Assembly (NCBI RefSeq): GCF_905171775.1
Contig: NC_053499.1
Location: 30,309,026-30,373,025 of the forward strand
From: Rana temporaria
Lineage: Eukaryota; Chordata; Amphibia; Anura; Ranidae
DNA: 64,000 nucleotides
Reading direction: 5' to 3'
The position numbers and the translations under genes were made by a program. Position 1 is the stretch's first letter, and each line of letters starts with the position of its first letter. The notes under the pieces are model-generated. The model was not told where the DNA came from. It saw only the letters and a program-made list of their open reading frames with translations, and did no database searches. This document shows, in pieces, positions 1-64,000 of the stretch.

Positions 1-300
1 AGATACCTCTGGGCCCTTTAATAAAAAAATAAAATAAAAAAAATATATAAAAAAATAAATAAAAATAAACATTTAATAAAAAAAAAAAGGGGGGGGGGGG
101 TTGCCATCCAGGGCCCTGGGCCCTTTAATAAAAATAAAAAATAAAAAAAATAGATAAACAAAAATAAGAAAAATTACATTTATAAAAAAAAAAAAAGGGG
201 GTTTGCCACATGGGGCCCTGTGGACCTCTGAGCCCTTTAATAATATATATATATATATAAAGAAATAAAAAAATAATATTGCGCCCCCCCAAAAATTTTG
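1..300. repeat. Three imperfect units with GCCCTTTAATAAAA, poly-A and poly-G runs
   Basis: The block GCCCTTTAATAA recurs at about 14, 120 and 232, each followed by an A-rich tract and, in two cases, a G run and a GGGGCCCTG segment. Unit length is about 110 bp. Origin unknown. Confidence 0.6.
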
Positions 301-559
301 AGCACCAGCCGCCACTGGTAGGATGCCCAATGAGTAAAAAACAAGTGGAATTTGGGTGAGCCAAGATGGTTTTCATATAGAATAAGTTATTTATGCAGAA
401 TTTCCCCTTTAAATACGAGGCATTTAGGGAGACAGAATTGTTATTAAAGTTCACAATTTTATTATAAACATTGCAGATGATTGTTTAGTAAATAATCACT
501 TTTGTGAATAAAGGTCCAACCTGAATAAGAAGCTGGCCGAATAAGGAGCCAACCTCGGC

Positions 560-748
560 TTCATTCAAATAATTATTTCACTCATTAAAATGCAAATCAG
601 TTTATAACTTTTTTGAAATGCGTTTTTCGGATTTTCTCTCTCTCATTGTTAAAATAAACCCACCATTAAAATTATAGACTGATCATTTCTTTGTCAGCGG
701 GGAAATGTACGAAATCAGCAGGGGGTCAAATACTTTTTCCCCTCACTG
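560..748. mobile_element. Tc1/mariner-like element, one end only
   Basis: The sequence ends CAAATACTTTTTCCCCTCACTG followed by TA at 749, the typical terminal inverted repeat of a widespread fish/frog Tc1 family. The internal stretch fits the 3' region of that family. The other end is missing and the inner boundary is approximate. Confidence 0.65.
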
Positions 749-771
749 TATGTTCCATAGAATTACCTTAA

Positions 772-1119
772 AGGGGTTGTAAAAGTTTGTTTTTCATTTT
801 CTAAATTGGTTCCTAGTGCATTGTTGGTTCACTTGCCTTTTCCTTCCATTTCCCTTCTAAATGTTTTTTTTTCTTTGTTTTCTTTGTCTGAATTTCTCAC
901 TTCCTGTTCCTCCTCAGTAAGGTGTTCAGGCTGACTAACCCCCAGCCAGAACCGCTCGGATGATGGGGGCAAGCTTACTGAGGAGAAACAGGAAGTGAGA
1001 AATTCAGACAAAGAAAAAAACATTTAGAAGGGAAATGGAAGGAAAAGGTAAGTGAACCAACAATCCACTAGCTTAAAGGAACTTATTTAGAAAATAAAAA
1101 ACAAACCTTTACAATCCCT
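772..1119. mobile_element. TTAA-flanked palindromic MITE (AGGGGTTGTAAA family)
   Basis: Terminal inverted repeats AGGGGTTGTAAA / TTTACAATCCCT lie between TTAA copies at 768-771 and 1120-1123. The interior is an inverted repeat (about 830-900 against 975-1050). The TTAA target suggests a piggyBac-type origin, which is inference only. Confidence 0.75.
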
Positions 1120-1269
1120 TTAAGTGCATTTTTACAACAATGGTGTGACAAATAGGAACCCCTACTATTTTATTCTCTGGGGTGTCTGCTTTCAGAAAGC
1201 TTGTAATGTGTGTGTGTGTGTGCTGGTGGTGGAAGGGGAGGGGGTTACAAGATCTTCAGGCCTAAAATG

Positions 1270-3062
1270 ATCAGCATCAGAGAGGGATGGTGTCAGGGAG
1301 AGGGATGGTGTCAGGGAGTGGGATGGTGTCAGGGGGATCAAGCATCAGAGATGGATGGTGTCAGGGAGAGGGATGGTGTCAGGGAGTGGGATGGTGTCAG
1401 GGAGTGGGATGGTGTCAAGGGGATCAAGCATCAGAGATGGATGGTGTCAGATGGTGTCAGGGAGAGGGATGGTGTCGGGGAGAGTGATGGTGTCGGGGAG
1501 AGGGATGGTGTCGGGGAGAGGGATGGTGTCGGGGAGAGGGATGGTGTCGGGGAGAGGGATGGTGTCAGGGAGAAGGATGGTGTCAGGGAGAGGGATGAGG
1601 TTTGGGAGAGGGATGGTGTCAGGGAGAGGGATGGTGTCAGGGAGTGGGATGGTGTCAGGGAGAGGGATGGTGTCAGGGAGTGGGATGGTGTCAGGGAGAG
1701 GGATGGTGTCAGGGAGTGGGATGGTGTCAGGGAGTGGGATGGTGTCAGGGAGTGGGATGGTGTCAGGGAGTGGGATGGTGTCAGGGAGTGGGATGGTGTC
1801 AGGAGGATCAAGTATCAGAGATGGATGGTGTCAGGGAGAGGGATGGTGTCAGGAGGATCAGGCATCAGAGATGGATGGTGTCAGGGAGAGGGATGGTGTC
1901 AGGAGGATCAGGCATCAGACAGGGATGGTGTCGGGGAGGGGGATGGTGTCAGGAGGATCAAGCATCAGAGATGGATGGTGTCAGGGAGTGGGATGGTGTC
2001 AGGGAGAGGGATGGTGTCAGGAGGATCAAGCATCAGAGAGGGATGGTGTCGGGGAGTGGGATGGTGTCAGGGAGAGGGATGGTGTCGGGGAGTGGGATGA
2101 TGGCAGGAGGATCAAGCATCAGAGAGGGATGGTGTCGGGGAGTGGGATGGTGTCAGGGAGAGGGATGGTGTCGGGGAGTGGGATGGTGTCAGGAGGATCA
2201 GGCATCAGAGATGGATGGTGTCGGGGAGAGGGATGGTGTCGGGGAGAGGGATGGTGTCGGGGAGAGGGATGGTGTCGGGGAGAGGGATGGTGTCAGGGAG
2301 AAGGATGGTGTCAGGGAGAGGGATGAGGTTTGGGAGAGGGATGGTGTCAGGGAGAGGGATGGTGTCAGGGAGTGGGATGGTGTCAGGGAGAGGGATGGTG
2401 TCAGGGAGTGGGATGGTGTCAGGGAGAGGGATGGTGTCAGGGAGTGGGATGGTGTCAGGGAGTGGGATGGTGTCAGGGAGTGGGATGGTGTCAGGGAGTG
2501 GGATGGTGTCAGGGAGTGGGATGGTGTCAGGAGGATCAAGTATCAGAGATGGATGGTGTCAGGGAGAGGGATGGTGTCAGGAGGATCAGGCATCAGAGAT
2601 GGATGGTGTCAGGGAGAGGGATGGTGTCAGGAGGATCAGGCATCAGAGATGGATGGTGTCAGGGAGAGGGATGGTGTCAGGAGGATCAGGCATCAGACAG
2701 GGATGGTGTCGGGGAGGGGGATGGTGTCAGGAGGATCAAGCATCAGAGATGGATGGTGTCAGGGAGTGGGATGGTGTCAGGGAGAGGGATGGTGTCAGGA
2801 GGATCAAGCATCAGAGAGGGATGGTGTCGGGGAGGGGGATGGTGTCAGGGAGAGGGATGGTGTCGGGGAGTGGGATGGTGTCAGGAGGATCAGGCATCAG
2901 ACAGGGATGGTGTCGGGGAGTGGGATGGTGTCAGGAGGATCAAGCATCAGACAAGGATGGTGTTATGAGGATCAGGCATCAGAGATGGATGGTGTTATGA
3001 GGATCAGGCATCAGAGATGGATGGTGTCGGGGATGGTGTCTTGGAGGGGGATGGTGTGGATG
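1270..3062. repeat. Minisatellite, 18-bp unit, about 1.8 kb
   Basis: The unit is GGGATGGTGTCAGGGAGW, with interspersed AGGAGGATCAAGCATCAGAGAT spacer-like variants. It lies about 450 bp before the first coding exon. A block is repeated at an offset of 728 bp: the rare variant GATGAGGTTTGGG occurs near 1594 and 2322 in the same surroundings. The long open frames here arise because 18 is divisible by 3. Confidence 0.95.
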
Positions 3063-3517
3063 AAGAAGTGAAGCGGAGGGCTCGGCATCTCCCATAGATA
3101 ATGACAGAGGATCCTCCAGACATGCCTGGTCCAGCATGAGAGATGAGGAGGAGGAGGAGGAGGAGGGAAGAGGAGGAGGAGGAGAAGAAGGAGAAGGAGG
3201 AGGAGGGGCGGGGTGATGAGTTCACAATGCCGCATTCACAGTCCCCCCTCCTCCTCCCCCTGTATGGAGGGTGATCTCCCCTCCTGGTTGGTGGCTCCTC
3301 CGGTGACGTGTCTCGGAGGCCCCTCCCCCCATAGTCGGACTCCTTTGTGGAAGAGCCGGCTGTGTGTATCCGACCCGCCGGCGGCCCATCGGAAGGTGGG
3401 GGAGGGATGGTGAGGTGATCGGAGAGGAGATCCCGGCCCTCCCCGATGCCAGGTCCGGACATCCCACCTCTAGGGCGCCCACTGCCCGTCTGGATCCCCG
3501 GATTGCTGTGTGTACAC
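3063..3517 (+). promoter_or_regulatory. slc13a1: Putative proximal promoter and 5' UTR of slc13a1
   Basis: A non-repeat, GC-rich stretch between the upstream minisatellite and the first coding exon. It holds a polypurine GAG/GAA run at about 3144-3211 and a TGACGTG (CRE-like half site) at 3304-3310. No TATA box is evident and the transcription start cannot be placed. The call is by position. Confidence 0.4.
3144..3211. repeat. Polypurine GAG/GAA tract
   Basis: A nearly pure purine run on the + strand in the putative promoter or 5' UTR. Mirror-like purine runs of this kind can form triplex DNA. Confidence 0.7.
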
Positions 3518-60515
<56,998 letters not shown>

Positions 60516-60938
60516 TGACCTTTTTGTATCTACATTTTCTAACTGGAACATTGCGAATTCAGACTGACTTTTTGGCACTAAATTGCCCGAGTTCCCATTG
60601 CCTGAGTCCCCAAACACTCCTTCGACAAGTCTGTCTACCAGTTTCCACCCTGTGAGCTCATTGTTGGCCAAACATCAGGAACACAAGGGTTTGCTGGAGA
60701 CTTGTGACATCATTGAGACACGAGGCTTGGTGATGTCACTTGTGTCTGGAAATCTCTTAAAGCCCAACTGAAGTCCTAGAAATAGATATTCAGCCAGGCA
60801 TGAGGCTCAGTATAACACCAGTATAAGGAGCCTTATTTCCAAAAAGAGTCCTGTGAGATTCAAAAACGAGTGACATGGCTGAAATTAGAGCTTCTTATCC
60901 TTGTGTAAAGCTTTGTGAATTGGGCCCGTTTTTCTTAA

Positions 60939-61445
60939 AGCGGGGGTTCACCCTTAGAGGGCACTTTTTCCCCTTAGATTCCTGCTCGTTTTCTCTAGGG
61001 GAATCGGCAATTTGTTTTAAAATATGTGCAGTACTTACCCGTTTACGAGATGCATCCTCTCCGTCGCTTCCGGGTATGGGCTGCGGGAATGGGCGTTCCT
61101 TCTTGATTGACAGTCTTCCGAGAGGCTTCCGACGGTCGCATCCATCGCGTCACGATTTTCCGAAAGAAGCCGAACGTCGGTGCGCAGGCGCAGTATAGAG
61201 CCGCACCGACGTTCGGCTTCTTTCGGCTACGAGTGACGCGATGGATGCGACCGTCGGAAGCCTGTCAATCAAGAAGGAACGCCCGCTCCCGAAGACCCAT
61301 ACCCGGAAGCGACGGAAGAAGATGCAGCTCGAAAACGGGTAAGTACTGCTCATATTTTAATACAAATAGCCGATTCCCCTAGACCGAACGAGCAGGAATC
61401 TATGGGGAGAAAAAAAAAAATGTTAGAAATGGGTGAACTCCCGCT
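60939..61445. mobile_element. TTAA-flanked MITE (AGCGGG family), copy 2, in the 3' flank
   Basis: AGCGGGGGTTCACCC / GGGTGAACTCCCGCT between TTAA at 60935-60938 and 61446-61449. Nearly the same palindromic core as 40404-40920 but with different centre orientation. Confidence 0.88.
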
Positions 61446-61449
61446 TTAA

Positions 61450-61915
61450 CTTAAAATTGTTCTGATCCACTTTCCTTGTAGCAGTTGAGTAGGTTGTCTA
61501 AATATGACTGCACAGGGTAGTGGGCACCAGAGTTTGACCACCCTGCCCAGTGCTCTGTGTAATCTAAAAGACCTGGTCAGACACGCCCTCTAGTTTTAAG
61601 ATCATGTGATGAGGGGTGTGTCTGTCACTCGGCTATGCCAGCACAGGGCACTGCAGTAGGAGGGCAGGAAGTCCATTTCCGCTAAAAGTATTTTAAAGCA
61701 ATTCCAAGCTAAACTTAATAAGAAGAGTATGGTCTTTGGATATTTGTTCTCCAGTGCACGCCATAAAATGCAGAAGCACAGGAGTACAAAGTGAAAAGAA
61801 ACAGTATGAGACTACAATTGGGCTTTGAAGTGATTTGGCCCATAAAACGTGTGCAGGATTTGTTTCTAAATGAATTGAGTTAATCCAATTCAGGAGGCCT
61901 TTCGGTAAATTGGAG
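61450..61915. other. 3' flank stretch with no recognised element
   Basis: No ORF or repeat structure seen. It may be part of the slc13a1 3' UTR. Confidence 0.4.
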
Positions 61916-61917
61916 TA

Positions 61918-62333
61918 CAGTGGAACCTCGGATTGCGAGTAACGTGGTTAACGAGCGTTTCGCTATACGAGCACTGTATTTAAAAAAAATCCTAACCGCC
62001 AAAGCGGAGTGCAGTACCCCGTTTGGCCTAGGGTGGAGGGGCGCCGGAGCCGAACGGCGCAGATCGGAGCCGTTTGGAAAAACTCTGAAATACTCCCGAG
62101 CCTTGCTGTGGTCAGCCGAGCTGTCCTTGGGCCTTTTTGTGTGTTTCCAAGGCTCTCTGGTGCCCCCCCCACCTCCGACCACATGCAGTATTGCATGCCA
62201 TTGAATTAAATGCGGAAACAAATTATTTTAGTTTCCGATGACTTCAATGGGGAAACTCGCTTTGATATGCGAGTGCTTTGGATTACGAGCATTCTCCTGG
62301 AACGGCTTATGCTCGTAATCCATAGTTCCACTG
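61918..62333. mobile_element. pogo/Tigger-like MITE, copy 2, intact
   Basis: CAGTGGAACCTCGGATTGCG / GTAATCCATAGTTCCACTG flanked by TA (61916-61917, 62334-62335). Confidence 0.88.
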
Positions 62334-62536
62334 TATACCTAATAGATCACGTGTAGTTTTACCAGTAGCACCTTCTTTCTCTTCCTTTACTGACTTTACT
62401 TCGTTGTTTGGACAGTGCGAAGAGATGTACAAATTGGTATTACTTGTATCATCCAATCAAATTGCATCCTTTTGTCAGACTAGAGCAGTCAGAAGGATGA
62501 AAGATGTATTAAGGAAATTTGGAAGGATAGCCGTGG

Positions 62537-62542
62537 AATAAA
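62537..62542 (+). promoter_or_regulatory. Candidate poly(A) signal AATAAA
   Basis: First exact AATAAA I noticed downstream of the slc13a1 stop, about 2 kb away, just after the pogo-like MITE. Another lies at 63609-63614. Which one is used, if either, is unknown. Confidence 0.2.
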
Positions 62543-62592
62543 ACGGTTATCCTGGTGCCAAAGGGGTATGTGACTAGGATATTTAGATTTTT

Positions 62593-62982
62593 ATGCTCCG
62601 TACACACAGACACATTGGCCGGTTAAAAAAAGGTCTCGCATTCGGCCTGTGTGTATGCCGGCTGGTTCGACAAAAGCTGCTCGTTTCACTGGCTTCTGTT
62701 GGATGAGCATGCTGGAAAACAAGCAGCCAACCGGCTCCCGATCAGTGCTCTCCGCCAATGGCAGAGAGTGCTGATCCGAGTGTTCTGGCAGGGGCTGCCC
62801 CCTGTCAGCACGCAACAGCTTGGTGAGATCGCTATACTAAAGTTGGATGGTTAGTACAGCGGCTTTTTTTTTTTCGTTCTACAGACCAACATACACACAA
62901 GCTGAATGTTGGCCTTTTTTTGTTTTTGTTTTGTTGTCCCCCAACATTTGGCCCTTGTGTACTGTAGTGTGTACCAGGCTTT
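62593..62982. mobile_element. MITE of the CGTACACAC / AACATTTGGCCC family
   Basis: TGCTCCGTACACACAGAC on the left, GTGTGTACCAGGCT on the right. Shares CAACATTTGGCCC with 46398-46690. Confidence 0.6.
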
Positions 62983-63099
62983 AGGACTGGCAACTTCTCC
63001 ATGCCAAAGGGCACCCGCTGTCTCCTTGGTTTGTAACTTAGGGAATCTGAGATTAAAGCAACACACAACAATGTAATTATCCTGACAGATTTATGTTAA

Positions 63100-63337
63100 A
63101 GCGGGAGTTCACCCATTTATTTATTTTTTTTCTCTTTTCCCCTTAGCTTCATGCTCGTTTTGTCTAGGGGAATCGGCTAGTTGTTTTAAAATATGAGCAG
63201 TACTTACAGTTTTCGAAGAAGATGCATCTCGTAAACGGTAAGTACAGCTCATATTTTAAAACAACTAGACGATTCCCCTAGACAAAACGAGCATCCATCT
63301 AAGGGGAAAAATTGTTATGTGCGGGTGAACCTCCGCT
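63100..63337. mobile_element. TTAA-flanked MITE (AGCGGG family), short copy
   Basis: AGCGGGAGTTCACCC / GGGTGAACCTCCGCT between TTAA at 63096-63099 and 63338-63341. An internal deletion derivative of the 500-bp copies: the arms are kept and the CGAACGTCGGT core is gone. Confidence 0.88.
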
Positions 63338-63341
63338 TTAA

Positions 63342-63599
63342 GATGAGATAAACTTTGTCACAACGCGCGTCAGGGGCTCTACACTTCATCAGGTCTAAAG
63401 AGCAAACCACATAAAATACAAACATTTTATTATATAATAAAGTCACCTACCTTTTTAAAATTACTTATATTCTAATTTTACAATATTAGATATAGAATAT
63501 TTTTCTCAATGTATTTTTATTATTTTTGTTCTCTAGCTCTGATGAAGGGGTGTGTTGACCCCCCAAACATGTTAGATTTGTGACCAAGTTTATCTCATC
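63342..63599. mobile_element. TTAA-flanked MITE (GATGAGATAAAC family)
   Basis: GATGAGATAAACTTTGTCAC pairs with GTGACCAAGTTTATCTCATC. The left TTAA (63338-63341) is shared with the previous element and the right one is 63600-63603. Confidence 0.78.
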
Positions 63600-63603
63600 T
63601 TAA

Positions 63604-64000
63604 TATGGAATAAATCTGTGTTGGGACAATTACATTTTGGTGTGGAACTTCGATCTCCAGATTCCCTCGGGGCTAATTCACACTATACAAGCCAGCAAAT
63701 TGCAGAGCAGCCGGAACCATCATCACTCCAGTCGCTCTGCCTTCCCGGCTGCACTAGGGGGCAGTGTGATTCAGCGCGTCGCACTGCTTCCTTTTTTTTT
63801 ATTGTTTTCTACAAGCTTTATTTGACGTATACAAAATGTACACTTCATTCACTGCAATGACGGGCAGTATGCTGCACTGCCCAACATTTCAGTGTGACTC
63901 GGCTTGGTGCGTTGTGATAAAATGCAGTATGTCTGCATTTGTTGCAGCAGCGCTAGGCTGCGTTGCACTGTGAATGAGACACATAGGATACAATTTTTTT
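63604..64000. other. End of window, no recognised gene
   Basis: Non-coding. Contains an AATAAA at 63609 and GCACTAGGGGGCAGTG, a motif common at repeat edges here. Confidence 0.4.

Noticed and set aside
1210..3071. Long open reading frames (up to 489 residues) of WCQGVG / MVSGRG repeats
   Set aside because: They arise from the 18-bp tandem repeat, which is open in several frames on both strands. No domain and no splice context.
3446..3517. Upstream in-frame ATG adding 24 residues to the transporter
   Set aside because: The extension has no match to SLC13 N-termini as I know them, and the start at 3518 gives the usual length. Not excluded.

Overview
This is a vertebrate nuclear window, most likely from a frog and probably a ranid. 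I infer this from split coding exons with GT-AG borders in long introns, and from a very dense load of non-autonomous DNA transposons (hAT, PIF/Harbinger, Tc1/mariner and TTAA-flanked elements). No LINE or retroviral ORF was seen. Species cannot be fixed without a search.

The window holds one complete gene on the + strand: a sodium-coupled anion transporter of the SLC13 family, best matched to slc13a1 (NaS1, Na+/sulfate cotransporter). Sixteen coding exons between 3518 and 60515 join with compatible phases into a 602-residue protein. It carries both SNT/SNP sodium-site motifs and the SLC13 family signature. Exon 1 lies at 3518-3622, exons 2-4 at 18-26 kb, three very small loop exons at 32.8, 34.7 and 36.8 kb, and the rest between 39.2 and 60.5 kb.

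The flanks and introns are almost all repeats. Two large minisatellites bracket exon 1: an 18-bp-unit array at 1270-3062 upstream, and a 3-kb array at 3715-6722 in intron 1. More tandem arrays follow at 13.1-13.8 kb (about 23 bp), 22.4-23.0 kb (G-rich, about 32 bp), 23.6-24.15 kb (18 bp), 33.08-34.62 kb (TG-rich compound), 41.4-41.8 kb (39 bp) and 44.5-44.8 kb (58 bp), plus long (TA)n tracts.

Transposons often preserve target-site duplications. hAT-like elements have 8-bp duplications, Harbinger-like MITEs have 3-bp TWA, Tc1 and pogo-like elements have TA, and several palindromic families sit between TTAA copies. Many are nested, so relative insertion order can be read. Three pairs of TTAA-flanked elements share a single TTAA. 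One Tc1 element at 27115-28669 has intact ends and an almost intact transposase with one frameshift.

I see no operon, CRISPR, phage or novel multi-gene system. The most interesting signals are the minisatellites around the promoter, the TG-rich array that nearly fills the intron before a 46-bp exon, and the nested transposon record.
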